A stretch of DNA of 64,000 nt from Cyanobium sp. NIES-981 (GTDB taxonomy: Bacteria > Cyanobacteriota > Cyanobacteriia > PCC-6307 > Cyanobiaceae): assembly GCF_900088535.1 (NCBI RefSeq), contig NZ_LT578417.1:2170001-2234000 (forward strand), read 5' to 3'. This document shows positions 45,623-54,769 of this stretch, piece by piece. The translations under genes were made by a program, and so were the position numbers. The notes under the pieces are model-generated. The model ran no database searches. It was not told the origin of the DNA and saw only the letters and a list, made by a program, of their open reading frames with translations. Position 1 is the first letter of the stretch. Every line of letters begins with the position of its first letter.

Positions 45623-46636
45623 ATGTTCTTTACATTCGGGTTTGCCGCTGTGGCCCCCGTGCCCTGGACCGCCGCCGACATCCCCGACCAGTCCGGTCGC
45701 CTTGCCCTCGTGACCGGGGCCAGCAGCGGGCTCGGCTTCGAGACGGCCCGGGCCCTGGTGGCGCGGGGGGCCACCGTGCTGCTCGGCTGCCGTTCCCGGG
45801 CCAGGGCCGAGCAGGCCCGCCAGGCCCTGCTCCCCTCCGTGGCCGCCGGCGGCGCCGTGGATCTGCTCGATCTCGACCTCGCCGATCTGGCGGCGGTGGT
45901 GCGCGCTGCCCGCACCGTGGAGGAGCGCTACGGGCGCCTCGATCTGCTGGTGAACAATGCCGGTGTGATGGGCCTGCCCCGCGCCCTCACCCGCGATGGC
46001 TTCGAGCTGCAGTTCGGCATCAATCACCTGGGCCATTTCGCCCTCACCCAGGCGTTGCTGCCGCTGCTGCGTGCCCGGCCGGGAGCGCGCGTGGTCACCG
46101 TGACCTCCGGCGCCCAGTACTTCGGCCGCATCGCCTTCGACGATCTGCAGGGAGAGCGCCGCTACGACCGCTGGCAGGCCTACGGCCAGAGCAAGCTGGC
46201 CAATGTGATGTTCGCGCTCGAGCTGCAGCAGCGGCTCGATGCCGAGCAGGCCGGCGTGCTCTCCCTGGCGGCCCATCCAGGCGTGGCCCGCACCAACCTT
46301 CAGCCCGCCTCGGTGGCGGCCAGCGGCTCCTGGTTCGAGCCCATCGCCTACCGGCTGATGGGCCCCCTGTTCCAGAGCGCAGCGATGGGTGCCCTGCCCC
46401 AGCTCTATGCCGCCACGGCGCCTTCGGCCAGCCCCGGGGGCCACTACGGTCCGGATCAGTGGGGCGGCATGCGGGGCTGGCCGAAGGCCGTGCCGGTGGC
46501 CCCCCCGGCCCGGGATCCGGAGCAGCGCCAGCGCCTCTGGCAGAGCAGTGAGGAGCTCTGCGCGGCAGCCCTTGAACGCTCCACGGGCCGTCCGGCATCG
46601 GCAGCACAGCCTGTCCTCTCCCCCCACCTAGCCTGA
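45623..46636 (+). CDS. short-chain dehydrogenase/reductase (retinol/protochlorophyllide-reductase-like)
   Basis: 337 residues from ATG 45623; GTG starts at 45650 or 45659 would give a shorter, more usual N-terminus ending in ...PWTAADIPDQSGR. Classical SDR: TGASSGLGFE cofactor loop, NNAGVMG, and the active-site YGQSKLAN (YxxxK). HLGHFALTQALLPLL and HPGVARTNL resemble the WWOX/retinol-dehydrogenase and POR-like branch. Substrate unknown. Follows recN by 46 bp and precedes the glycine-zipper gene by 24 bp. Confidence 0.88.
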   Translation: MFFTFGFAAVAPVPWTAADIPDQSGRLALVTGASSGLGFETARALVARGATVLLGCRSRARAEQARQALLPSVAAGGAVDLLDLDLADLAAVVRAARTVEERYGRLDLLVNNAGVMGLPRALTRDGFELQFGINHLGHFALTQALLPLLRARPGARVVTVTSGAQYFGRIAFDDLQGERRYDRWQAYGQSKLANVMFALELQQRLDAEQAGVLSLAAHPGVARTNLQPASVAASGSWFEPIAYRLMGPLFQSAAMGALPQLYAATAPSASPGGHYGPDQWGGMRGWPKAVPVAPPARDPEQRQRLWQSSEELCAAALERSTGRPASAAQPVLSPHLA

Positions 46637-46660
46637 GGGTCACAGTCCCGTCCGCCTTCC

Positions 46661-47224
46661 TTGATCCCGCTGCAGATCGCCCGAGCCGGTGCCCGCTCCA
46701 GCGCCCTCATCGGCGCTGCACTCCTGGGCGCCCTGGTGACCTTCGGCCCCACGACGGTGGCCAACGCCCAGGATCTCTTCATCTATCCGGCCGCCGGTCA
46801 GAGCCCTGAACAGCAGCGTCAGGATGGTCTGGAATGCCGGCTCTGGGCCATCGACCAGACCGGTTTTGATCCCACCCAGCCCGCCCCTGCATCCAGTGGG
46901 GCGCTGGCATCGCCACCCCAGGTTCAGCGGCAGGGGCCCGGCACGGCGCGATCCACCGTTCGTGGTGCCGTCGCTGGCACTGCTGTGGGGGCGATCGTGG
47001 GCAACACCGGGCGGGGTGCGGCCGCAGGTGCGACCCAGGGCCTGCTCAGCGGAACAGCCCGCGGTGTGGATCAACGCCGCGCGCAGCAACAGGCCAACGA
47101 CGACTGGGCCCGCCAGCAGCAGATTGCCGAAGCTGAGCGGCAGCAGCTGCTGCAGTACCGGCGCCGGGCCTTCAACCGCGCGGTCACAGCCTGCATGGAG
47201 GGCCGTGGCTACACCGTCAGCTGA
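46661..47224 (+). CDS. exported glycine-zipper protein
   Basis: 187 residues, TTG start. Signal peptide to about 36 (ALIGAALLGALVTFG, cleavage ANA/QDL). DLFIYPAAGQSPEQQRQDGLECRLWA is a short conserved block seen in many bacterial zipper proteins. Residues about 103-138 form a Gly-zipper hairpin (VRGAVAGTAVGAIVGNTGRGAAAGATQG), then a Gln-rich coiled segment and a second Cys in TACMEGRGY. Such proteins insert in or bridge envelopes. The next gene starts inside its last codons. Confidence 0.82.
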   Translation: MIPLQIARAGARSSALIGAALLGALVTFGPTTVANAQDLFIYPAAGQSPEQQRQDGLECRLWAIDQTGFDPTQPAPASSGALASPPQVQRQGPGTARSTVRGAVAGTAVGAIVGNTGRGAAAGATQGLLSGTARGVDQRRAQQQANDDWARQQQIAEAERQQLLQYRRRAFNRAVTACMEGRGYTVS

Positions 47225-47786
47225 TTCCTCCTGCCGCCGGCTCAGACGTAGCGTCCGCCGCGTCCCGCTGGGCATGGGGTCGGCGCTGACACTGGTGGCG
47301 CTGCTCGGCTGTGGGGGCCCCAGCGGCCGTTCGACCAGCGATGCCCAGCGGGCCGAGCTGGTGGAGCGTCTCTATGCCGACTTCCGCCGAGCTCGGTTCG
47401 CCGACGTTCCCGACATCACCGTGGCCGAACTGCAGCGCCAGACCCTGCAGCACCCGCAGCTGGTGCTGGTGGACGTGCGTGAGCTGCGTGAGCGGGCGGT
47501 GTCGATTCTGCCCGGGGCCATCAGCGTGGAGGTGTTCGAGCGGCAGAAGGAGCGCTATCGCTCCAGCCTGGTGGTGCCCTACTGCACCATCGGCCTGCGT
47601 AGCGGGCTCTACGGCCGCCGGTTGATCCGCGAGGGGTTCCGCACCCGCAACCTGGCGGGAAGCCTGTTGGCCTGGGCCCATGCCGGCCTGCCACTGGAGC
47701 ACCAGGGGCGGCCCACCCGTCGCGCCCACGTCTTCAGCCCAGGTTGGAATCTGCTGCCCGAGGCCTACGAGGCGGCGGTCAACTAG
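47205..47786 (+). CDS. rhodanese-like lipoprotein
   Basis: 193 residues from a GTG at 47205 that overlaps the zipper gene by 20 bp; ATG 47274 is an alternative but would remove the basic n-region. RRLRRSVRRV, then a hydrophobic SALTLVALLGC lipobox-like end, suggests a lipoprotein. Rhodanese fold follows: LVLVDVRELRERAVSILPGAI, and the loop YCTIGLRSG with the active-site-type Cys and Arg (CxxxxR). It could handle sulfur or phosphate; the short loop fits sulfurtransferases. Translational coupling with the zipper gene suggests a shared envelope role. Confidence 0.75.
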   Translation: MATPSADSSCRRLRRSVRRVPLGMGSALTLVALLGCGGPSGRSTSDAQRAELVERLYADFRRARFADVPDITVAELQRQTLQHPQLVLVDVRELRERAVSILPGAISVEVFERQKERYRSSLVVPYCTIGLRSGLYGRRLIREGFRTRNLAGSLLAWAHAGLPLEHQGRPTRRAHVFSPGWNLLPEAYEAAVN

Positions 47787-47811
47787 GGGCGCCCGTTTAG
47801 GGGCGCCCGTT
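47784..47811. repeat. 14-bp perfect tandem duplication at a stop codon
   Basis: TAGGGGCGCCCGTT occurs twice head to tail (47784-47797, 47798-47811). The first TAG is the stop of the rhodanese-like gene, so the duplication leaves a second copy of the gene's end just beyond it. Each unit holds the palindrome GGGCGCCC. Confidence 0.85.
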
Positions 47812-47847
47812 CGCCGCGGCCCCGCCCCAGGCCCCACGTCTCAGCCT

Positions 47848-48351
47848 TCAGGCCTCATGCTGACGGCAGATATGGCCATGGCGCCAGCACCACACCCAGG
47901 GAGGGGTCTGCCGGGCGGCCTGCAGATCGGGGCGGTCGCGCAGGCTCACCGGCACGAATTCCGTGGCGTAGCTGAAGCCGTCGTTGCGTTCGGCCTGGTT
48001 CAGCACCAGGCTGCCCTCCTCCCCCGACACCGAACGGTGGTACGTGCCGATCGGGATCCGCAGTGCTCCCATGGCGCGGACCAGATGCACCACATGATGG
48101 GGCTGGGGCCAGCTGGGATTGAGCAGCGTGAAGGTGCGCTGGCCCTGCAGCACCAGGTTGTGATCCACCTGGTAGCGGTGCAGGTAGTACTGCTCGAAGC
48201 ACGGTTCGGCGGAGCTGTCATCGGGCGGCGACACCGCCGCGCCGCTGTGTTCCACGATGTCGCTGCCGTTGCTGTGGGGCACGCTGGCGTCGAAGAACGT
48301 GACTTGGGGCGTCTCGCGGAACACGTGGATCGGAATGAAGCTCAACCGCAT
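47848..48351 (-). CDS. conserved-looking protein of unknown function (possible cupin-like fold)
   Basis: 167 residues, no signal peptide. Strand-rich sequence with many aromatic and His residues: RLSFIPIHVFRETPQVTFFD, HRYQVDHNLVLQGQRTFTLLNPSWP, HHVVHLVRAMGALRIPIGTYHRSVSGEEGSLVLNQ (segments given to locate the three strand groups). The His spacing and the G-TYHR-S-EEGS pattern recall a small cupin, but no metal motif is certain and I do not recognise the family. The end is Cys/His/Trp-rich (VWCWRHGHICRQHEA). Divergent from uvrA over 134 bp. Confidence 0.7.
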   Translation of the reverse strand: MRLSFIPIHVFRETPQVTFFDASVPHSNGSDIVEHSGAAVSPPDDSSAEPCFEQYYLHRYQVDHNLVLQGQRTFTLLNPSWPQPHHVVHLVRAMGALRIPIGTYHRSVSGEEGSLVLNQAERNDGFSYATEFVPVSLRDRPDLQAARQTPPWVWCWRHGHICRQHEA

Positions 48352-48457
48352 GGCCTGCAGCTCCCGCTGATTCCGGTCTAGCGCCGCGCTGCCGGCCGGC
48401 TGCCGCAGCGGCGCTCCATTCCCGGCGTTCCGCTCTCTGGGATGCCTGCGTCACTTC

Positions 48458-48463
48458 TAGAAT
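48458..48463 (+). promoter_or_regulatory. candidate -10 element for uvrA
   Basis: TAGAAT (five of six consensus bases) lies 22 bases before the uvrA ATG, predicting a leader of about 15 nt. No good -35 is seen at 17 bases, and no LexA-type palindrome was recognised in the gap. Confidence 0.35.
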
Positions 48464-48485
48464 CCACCGTTCTCCAGGCTGCCGC

Positions 48486-51464
48486 ATGCCCCGCGCCAAG
48501 AGTTCCGTTCCGGCAGCCACCCTGAACGAGAAGGCGGCGCTGCAGGCTCTGCAGGGCGGAACCCTCGAGGATGTGATCCGGGTGCGCGGCGCCCGCCAGC
48601 ACAACCTCAAGGACGTCGATCTCACCATCCCGCGCAACCGCCTGGTGGTGTTCACCGGGGTGAGCGGCAGCGGCAAGAGTTCGCTGGCCTTCGACACCAT
48701 CTTCGCCGAGGGTCAGCGGCGCTACGTGGAGAGCCTGTCGGCCTATGCCCGCCAGTTCCTGGGGCAGGTGGACAAGCCCGATGTGGATGCGATCGAGGGC
48801 CTGTCGCCGGCGATCTCGATCGATCAGAAATCCACCAGCCACAACCCCCGTTCCACCGTCGGCACGGTCACCGAGATCCAGGACTACCTGCGCCTGCTCT
48901 TCGGCCGGGCCGGGGAACCCCACTGCCCGGAGTGCGACCGCTCGATCCGGCCCCAGTCGATCGATGAGATGGTGGACCAGATCCTCACCCTGCCGGAGGG
49001 CACGCGCTACCAGCTGCTGGCGCCGGTGGTGCGGGGCAAGAAGGGCACCCACGTGAAGCTGCTCGGCGGGCTGGTGGCGGAGGGTTTTGCCCGGGTGCGC
49101 ATCAACGGCGAGGTGCGCGAGCTGGCCGACAACATCGAGCTCGACAAGAACCATGCCCACCACATCGATGTGGTGGTGGACCGTCTGATCGCCCGCGAGG
49201 GCATCCAGGAGCGGCTCACCGATTCGCTGCGCACCGCCCTCAAGCGCGGCGATGGGCTCGCCCTGGTGGAGGTGGTGCCCAAGGCCGGTGAGGAGCTGCC
49301 CCAGGGGGTGGACCAGGAGCGGCTCTACTCCGAGAACTTCGCCTGCCCCGTGCACGGCGCCGTGATGGAGGAGCTTTCCCCGCGCCTCTTCTCCTTCAAC
49401 AGCCCCTATGGCGCCTGCGCCGACTGCCACGGCATCGGCCATCTGCGCAAGTTCACCCCGGAGCGGGTGATTCCGGATCCCTCCCTGCCCGTGTACGCGG
49501 CCGTGGCCCCGTGGGCCGAGAAGGACAACGCCTACTACTTCTCCCTGCTCTATTCGGTGGGGGAGGCCTTCGGCTTCGAGATCAAGACCCCCTGGAACCA
49601 GCTCACGGCGGAGCAGCAGCGGGTGCTGCTGCAGGGTTCGGAGGAGCCGATCCCGATCCAGGCCGACAGCCGCTACCGCAAGTCCCAGACCTACGTGCGT
49701 CCGTTCGAGGGGATCCTGCCGATCCTGGAGCGCCAGCTGCGTGACGCCAGCGGTGAAGCGATCCGCCAGAAGCTGGAGAAGTATCTGGAGCTGGTGCCCT
49801 GTGCCAGCTGCCAGGGGCTGCGGCTCAAGCCCGAGGCCCTGGCGGTGCGGGTGGGCCCGTTCCGGATCCATGAACTCACCAGCACCAGCGTGGGCGAGAG
49901 CCTGCGGCGGATCGAGCAGCTGATGGGGGTGGGCGAGAGCGAGGGCTCCGACCCCCTGCTGAGCGCCCGCCAGATCCAGATCGGCGATCTGGTGCTGCGG
50001 GAGATCCGCATGCGCCTCAAGTTCCTGCTCGATGTGGGGCTCGACTACCTCAGCCTCGATCGGCCGGCCATGACCCTCTCCGGCGGTGAGGCCCAGCGGA
50101 TCCGCCTGGCCACCCAGATCGGCGCCGGCCTCACCGGCGTGCTCTACGTGCTGGATGAACCCAGCATCGGCCTGCACCAGCGCGACAACGACCGCCTGCT
50201 GGCCACGCTGCTGAAGCTGCGGGATCTGGGCAACACCCTGATCGTGGTGGAGCACGACGAGGACACGATCCGGGCCGCCGACCACCTGGTGGACATCGGC
50301 CCGGGCGCCGGCGTGCACGGCGGCCACATCGTGGCGGAGGGCTCCCTGCAGAACCTGCTGGAGGCCACCGACTCCCTCACCGGCGCCTACCTCAGCGGCC
50401 GGCGGGCCATTCCCACCCCACCCGAGCGGCGCAGCAGCGGCTCCCGCGCGATCTCCCTGGTGGGCTGCGAGCGCAACAACCTCGCCGGCTTCGACGTGCA
50501 GATCCCCCTGGGACGGCTGGTGTGCGTCACCGGGGTGAGCGGCAGCGGCAAGAGCACCCTGGTGAATGAGCTGCTGCATCCGGCCCTCGAGCACAAGCTG
50601 GGGCTGAAGGTGCCCTTTCCCGCGGGACTGGCGGAGCTGCGGGGGATCAAGGCGATCGACAAGGTGATCGTGATCGACCAGTCGCCGATCGGCCGTACGC
50701 CCCGCTCCAACCCCGCCACCTACACCGGGGCCTTCGATCCGATCCGCCAGGTGTTCGCCGCCACGGTGGAGGCCAAGGCCCGGGGCTACCAGGTGGGTCA
50801 GTTCAGCTTCAACGTGAAGGGCGGCCGCTGCGAGGCCTGCAGCGGGCAGGGGGTGAACGTGATCGAGATGAACTTCCTGCCCGATGTGTACGTGCAGTGC
50901 GACGTGTGCAAGGGCGCCCGCTACAACCGCGAGACCCTGCAGGTGACCTACAAGGGCTACACGATCGCCGATGTGCTGGAGATGACGGTGGAGCAGGCCG
51001 CCGAGGTGTTCAGCGCCATCCCCCAGGCGGCCGACCGGCTGCGCACCCTCGTGGATGTGGGCCTGGGCTACGTGAAGCTGGGCCAGCCGGCCCCCACCCT
51101 CTCCGGGGGTGAGGCCCAGCGGGTGAAGCTGGCCACCGAGCTCTCCAAACGGGCCACCGGCAAGACGCTCTATCTGATCGACGAGCCCACCACCGGCCTG
51201 AGCTTCTATGACGTGCACAAGCTGATGGATGTGATCCAGCGGCTGGTGGACAAGGGCAACTCGATCCTGGTGATCGAGCACAACCTCGATGTGATCCGCT
51301 GCGCCGACTGGATCATCGATCTCGGCCCCGAAGGGGGTGACCGGGGTGGGGAGATCGTGGTGTGCGGCACACCCGAGCAGGTGGCGGAGCATCCCAGCAG
51401 CCACACGGGCCGCTACCTGGGCCAGGTGCTCGCCCAGCATCCACCTCTGCAAGCCGCGGCCTGA
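48486..51464 (+). CDS. uvrA: excinuclease ABC subunit A (UvrA)
   Basis: Damage-recognition ATPase of nucleotide excision repair, important for UV-exposed phototrophs. 992 residues. Two ABC modules: Walker [11 protein letters not shown] near residue 60 and [10 protein letters not shown] near 685; signatures LSGGEAQRI and LSGGEAQRV; Walker [11 protein letters not shown] and [10 protein letters not shown]. Two zinc sites: around CPVHG...CADCHGIG and CEACSGQG...CDVCKGARY. The insertion domain and both zinc modules are intact. An inverted repeat at 51467-51499 follows the stop. Confidence 0.96.
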   Translation: MPRAKSSVPAATLNEKAALQALQGGTLEDVIRVRGARQHNLKDVDLTIPRNRLVVFTGVSGSGKSSLAFDTIFAEGQRRYVESLSAYARQFLGQVDKPDVDAIEGLSPAISIDQKSTSHNPRSTVGTVTEIQDYLRLLFGRAGEPHCPECDRSIRPQSIDEMVDQILTLPEGTRYQLLAPVVRGKKGTHVKLLGGLVAEGFARVRINGEVRELADNIELDKNHAHHIDVVVDRLIAREGIQERLTDSLRTALKRGDGLALVEVVPKAGEELPQGVDQERLYSENFACPVHGAVMEELSPRLFSFNSPYGACADCHGIGHLRKFTPERVIPDPSLPVYAAVAPWAEKDNAYYFSLLYSVGEAFGFEIKTPWNQLTAEQQRVLLQGSEEPIPIQADSRYRKSQTYVRPFEGILPILERQLRDASGEAIRQKLEKYLELVPCASCQGLRLKPEALAVRVGPFRIHELTSTSVGESLRRIEQLMGVGESEGSDPLLSARQIQIGDLVLREIRMRLKFLLDVGLDYLSLDRPAMTLSGGEAQRIRLATQIGAGLTGVLYVLDEPSIGLHQRDNDRLLATLLKLRDLGNTLIVVEHDEDTIRAADHLVDIGPGAGVHGGHIVAEGSLQNLLEATDSLTGAYLSGRRAIPTPPERRSSGSRAISLVGCERNNLAGFDVQIPLGRLVCVTGVSGSGKSTLVNELLHPALEHKLGLKVPFPAGLAELRGIKAIDKVIVIDQSPIGRTPRSNPATYTGAFDPIRQVFAATVEAKARGYQVGQFSFNVKGGRCEACSGQGVNVIEMNFLPDVYVQCDVCKGARYNRETLQVTYKGYTIADVLEMTVEQAAEVFSAIPQAADRLRTLVDVGLGYVKLGQPAPTLSGGEAQRVKLATELSKRATGKTLYLIDEPTTGLSFYDVHKLMDVIQRLVDKGNSILVIEHNLDVIRCADWIIDLGPEGGDRGGEIVVCGTPEQVAEHPSSHTGRYLGQVLAQHPPLQAAA

Positions 51465-51466
51465 GC

Positions 51467-51499
51467 ACGGGGCGGAGGAGGCTCCTTGTGATGCCCCGT
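51467..51499 (+). terminator. possible terminator hairpin after uvrA
   Basis: Inverted repeat ACGGGGC / GCCCCGT (51467-51473, 51493-51499) enclosing an inner GGAG/CTCC pair, 3 bases after the uvrA stop. Only TT follows, so it lacks a proper T-run. Confidence 0.4.
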
Positions 51500-51617
51500 T
51501 GATGAACCGGCACGGGCTTCGACCTGGCGCCAGATATGGAGCCGACGCAGGCTTTGAACACTACCCAAAGCGTTCCAGCTCTACGCTGGCCCCGAAGCCC
51601 TGTTACTCGGACCACCG

Positions 51618-51977
51618 ATGCGTGCCCTGGTGACATCCCTGGCCAACAGCCTCATCCTGGATCCGCTGCAAGAGCCTGATCCGGCGCCTTGGGTCTACAC
51701 CGCCGCAATCCGATCCTCCGCCGATCTGGTGGCGTCACTCACCGGCATCGCCTGCCTGACGCGGGAGCTCGGCTTCACCCGGGATCCCGAGACCCTGTAC
51801 GCGGAGGATGGGCGCAGCGCCTGCTATCACGCTGAGCACAGCCAGCTGTCCCTGGCCCTCACGGTGAACTGCGATCCGGTGCGGGAGACGGTGTCCCTGG
51901 CCCTCAGTGGCCACGGCCGCGACGAAACCCACAGCTGGTTTCAACGGCTGGAAGCGGCCCTGTTCGGCTCCTGCTGA
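51618..51977 (+). CDS. small protein of unknown function
   Basis: 119 residues; start ATG 51618. Balanced composition with an N-terminal helix (ALVTSLANSLIL), a middle segment with ADLVASLTGIACLTRELGF, then alternating strands (QLSLALTVNCDPVRETVSLALSGHG) and an amphipathic C-terminal helix ending FGSC. Three to four Cys residues. No signal peptide or known motif; family not recognised. It stands alone between uvrA and the hydrolase gene, with 146-153 bp on each side, so it likely has its own promoter. Confidence 0.65.
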   Translation: MRALVTSLANSLILDPLQEPDPAPWVYTAAIRSSADLVASLTGIACLTRELGFTRDPETLYAEDGRSACYHAEHSQLSLALTVNCDPVRETVSLALSGHGRDETHSWFQRLEAALFGSC

Positions 51978-52123
51978 CCCGCGGTCGGTCGCAGCAAGTC
52001 ACCGCCGGCGAGTCGGCCCCGCAATGTCGGCCCATGAGGATGTCCACCGATCCTCGCCACCGAGGATCGAGGGATGGAGCATCCTGATCGGTGTCCGTGA
52101 TCGGCCTGCCGCTCTCCCCACCG

Positions 52124-53617
52124 ATGTTGCGCCGCTGTCTTCCCGCCCTGGCTTCCCTTGCGCTGCTGCTGGGAGCCACCCCGGCGCGTGCCATCGAGAA
52201 GGTTGTCCTCCAGCTGCCCCTGCTCGATTTCGGTTTCACCGTGAAGCTGAGCGAGCTGGAGAACCCCGAAAGCCTCTGGCAGGGCACCAGCGATCTGGCC
52301 GAACTCAACCGCGCCACCAACGGCGTGGTGGGGCGACGCCTGAGGGAGATCTTCGACACCCCCCTGCCGGTGGAGACCCGCCTGGTGATCAACCAGGCTG
52401 CTGGTACCCCCCTGCTGCAGCAGATCCTCCTGCTGGTCTCGGCGCTCGGTCAGGTGGAGGGGTTGCCGCCGGATCTCAGCGGCAACGACCTCACCGAGGT
52501 GCTCAACCGCGCCAGCAGCACGGGTGATCTCAGCCTCTACACCTTCCTGCGGGCCATTCCCGGCGAGTCGGTCACCGTGGATCTGCCCCGTGCCCTCGCC
52601 GCCCTGCAACGCATGGCCCTGCAGCAGAAGCAGGCCAGGGCTGTGATCCAGGGCCAGCCGCCTGTCTCCATCGACCCTGCCCTCAGCGCCCCCGGCGGCA
52701 GGCCGGTGCGGCGGAGTGTGGTGCGTCTGGCGACGCCCCACCGCCCCCAGCCGCTGGCGGTGGTGCTCGTGGAGCCGGAGCGCGATGCCAACGGCCAGGT
52801 GGTGGTGATCTCCCATGGCCTCTGGGACAGTCCGGAGAGTTTCGAGGGCTGGGCCAACCATCTCGCCAGCCACGGCTACCGCGTGGCGCTGCCCAACCAT
52901 CCGGGCAGCGACGCCGACCAGCAGCGGGCCATGCTGTCGGGTCAGACGCCCCCTCCCGGAGCCGAGGAGCTGCGGCTCCGGCCCCTGGATGTCTCCGCGG
53001 TGATCGACGACCTCAAGGCCGACAGGGTGGTGGTGGTGGGTCACTCCTGGGGGGCCACCACCGCCCTGCAGCTGGCGGGCACCCAGCCGAGCAGCGCGCG
53101 GCTGCTGGAGCGCTGCGCCGACCTGCAGGATCCGCAGCGCAACCTCAGCTGGGTGCTGCAGTGCAGTTTCCTCACCTCGGCCGACCGAGCTGGCCTGGTG
53201 GATTCCCGCGTGGTGGGCGTGCTGGCCGTCAGTCCGCCGATGCGTCTGCTGTTCGACTACGGCGCCGCTCAGTCGATGCAGGCGCGCGCCCTGGTGGTCA
53301 CCGGCAGCCGCGACTGGGTGGTGCCGCCGGATCCAGAGGCTCTGGACATTCCCCAGACCGCCTTCAGCTATGGCCATCAGATAGTGGTGGCCGATGGTGG
53401 CGACCACTTCAACCTGCGGGCTTCCGCCGAGGGCCAGGGCGGGCCGCTGCGGGGCCTGGTGTTGGCCTGGACCCAGGCTGTCTTCGCTGCCGGTGAGGCC
53501 GCCCGGCCCTCGCTCAACGCACCGCCCCTGCTGGCGCCGGCGGGCTGGGGAAACACGGAGATTCCTCTGGTTGCGGTGCCGGTCCCCGCCGCCGCTGGTC
53601 CGGGCTCCCGATCCTGA
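52124..53617 (+). CDS. exported alpha/beta hydrolase with DUF1400 domain
   Basis: 497 residues from ATG 52124; a GTG at 52091 would add 11. Signal peptide 1-23 (LRRCLPALASLALLLGATPARA). DUF1400 at about 24-165, then alpha/beta hydrolase 185-455: VVVISHGLWDS (oxyanion), VVVGHSWGATTALQLAG with the nucleophile Ser, an acid in the VVTGSRDWVVPP region, and HFNLRA-type His near 430. Similar enzymes act on esters or lipids; the substrate is not evident. Paralogous domain to the protein at 40983-41603. Convergent with the LCP gene, 3 bp apart. Confidence 0.88.
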   Translation: MLRRCLPALASLALLLGATPARAIEKVVLQLPLLDFGFTVKLSELENPESLWQGTSDLAELNRATNGVVGRRLREIFDTPLPVETRLVINQAAGTPLLQQILLLVSALGQVEGLPPDLSGNDLTEVLNRASSTGDLSLYTFLRAIPGESVTVDLPRALAALQRMALQQKQARAVIQGQPPVSIDPALSAPGGRPVRRSVVRLATPHRPQPLAVVLVEPERDANGQVVVISHGLWDSPESFEGWANHLASHGYRVALPNHPGSDADQQRAMLSGQTPPPGAEELRLRPLDVSAVIDDLKADRVVVVGHSWGATTALQLAGTQPSSARLLERCADLQDPQRNLSWVLQCSFLTSADRAGLVDSRVVGVLAVSPPMRLLFDYGAAQSMQARALVVTGSRDWVVPPDPEALDIPQTAFSYGHQIVVADGGDHFNLRASAEGQGGPLRGLVLAWTQAVFAAGEAARPSLNAPPLLAPAGWGNTEIPLVAVPVPAAAGPGSRS

Positions 53618-53620
53618 GGC

Positions 53621-54718
53621 TCAGGGCTGGGCGGTGCTGTCGAGCCCGGTTTCGAGGCTGGTGGCCGGGTAATGCCGGTTGCTGTCCGGCATCCAGTAGC
53701 TCAGATCGTTGTACCAGAAGAGCCGGCCCGGCACCTGGGCGGAACTGAGCTGGGTGTTGGTCATCGCCGAGAGGAGCTGCCCCATCTCGATGGGGGAGAG
53801 ATCGGTCTGGATGTCTTCCCCGGCGATCTTCAGCAACCGGGGCAGCTCGGCGAGCATCATGGGGCTCACCAGTTTGCGGAACACCTGGGAGAGCACCAGC
53901 TTCTGGCGCTCCATCCGGCCCAGGTCGCCCATCTCATCGTGACGGAAGCGGAGGAAGCCCTCCAGGGTTTCCCCCTTCAGCAGCTGGGGGCCGGGATAGA
54001 GATCGATGTAGAGCCCCTGGGCGTTGTCCACGTAGTACATCCGTTTGGGCACATCCACCTCGATGCCGCCGAGGGCATCGGCCAGCCGTTCCACGGCCCG
54101 CAGGTTGATGCGCACGTAGCGCTCCACCGGTGCATCCAGCAGCCGGCCCATCTCCTCTTTCACCGCGTCCACGCCGCCGAAGGCGAACAGGGCGTTGGCC
54201 TTCACCACCCCCAGCCGTTCGGATTCCACAAAGGTGTCGCGCGGCACCTGGGTGAGATGGGTGGCCCCGTTCTTCACCTGCACCGTGAACATCACATCGG
54301 TGTTGTCCGCCACCCGGTCGGTGCCCAGCACAAGCACCTGGCGCTGGCCACTGGCGAACGGGTTCACCATGTCGGCCAGCTTCTCCTTGGGAGCCTGGAC
54401 CAGGCCGGCCAGGCTGGTGCCCAGCAGATGGGGAACCGGCCCGGCCAGGGCGAAACCGCAGGCGATGCCCAGGCTGAAGGGCACCACGGGCAGCCTGAGA
54501 CCCCGGCTCTGGCGCTGGTTGGGAGGCTTCTTCTGGTCCCCGGCCTGCGGCGGGGCCGTGTCCCTGCGGCCGAGAGTCCCGGAGGTCTGGCCGATCACGG
54601 TCACCCCCCGGGAGCCCGCCCGGCTCCGGCCGCTGCCCGCCCGGGAGCGGCGCAGGGATGACCAGCCGCCCGAATCGCGTGCGTCCTGAGGTGGCGGAAC
54701 CGGTTGGGCCTGGGTCAT
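53621..54718 (-). CDS. LytR-CpsA-Psr (LCP) family cell-wall glycopolymer transferase
   Basis: 365 residues. Basic, disordered cytoplasmic N-terminus (Arg/Ser/Gly-rich to about 60), one transmembrane helix at about 75-98, then an extracytoplasmic LCP domain: VLVLGTDRVADNTDVMFTVQV, TQVPRDTFVE (Arg and Asp of the polyprenyl-phosphate site), VDAVKEEMGRLLD, FLRFRHDEMGDLGRMERQ (RFR-D--D-xR-xRQ motif). LCP proteins attach polysaccharide or teichoic-like polymers to peptidoglycan. Start ATG 54718. Confidence 0.92.
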   Translation of the reverse strand: MTQAQPVPPPQDARDSGGWSSLRRSRAGSGRSRAGSRGVTVIGQTSGTLGRRDTAPPQAGDQKKPPNQRQSRGLRLPVVPFSLGIACGFALAGPVPHLLGTSLAGLVQAPKEKLADMVNPFASGQRQVLVLGTDRVADNTDVMFTVQVKNGATHLTQVPRDTFVESERLGVVKANALFAFGGVDAVKEEMGRLLDAPVERYVRINLRAVERLADALGGIEVDVPKRMYYVDNAQGLYIDLYPGPQLLKGETLEGFLRFRHDEMGDLGRMERQKLVLSQVFRKLVSPMMLAELPRLLKIAGEDIQTDLSPIEMGQLLSAMTNTQLSSAQVPGRLFWYNDLSYWMPDSNRHYPATSLETGLDSTAQP

Positions 54719-54769
54719 GGGGGCTCCTGACGGGCGCACCATAAGGGCCAGAACCCCTGCGCACCAGGG

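Noticed and set aside
48378-51452. An open frame of over 1000 codons antisense to uvrA
   Set aside because: Its product is His/Gln/Leu/Gly-rich with no domain; uvrA on the other strand has every motif. High GC removes stop codons from antisense frames.
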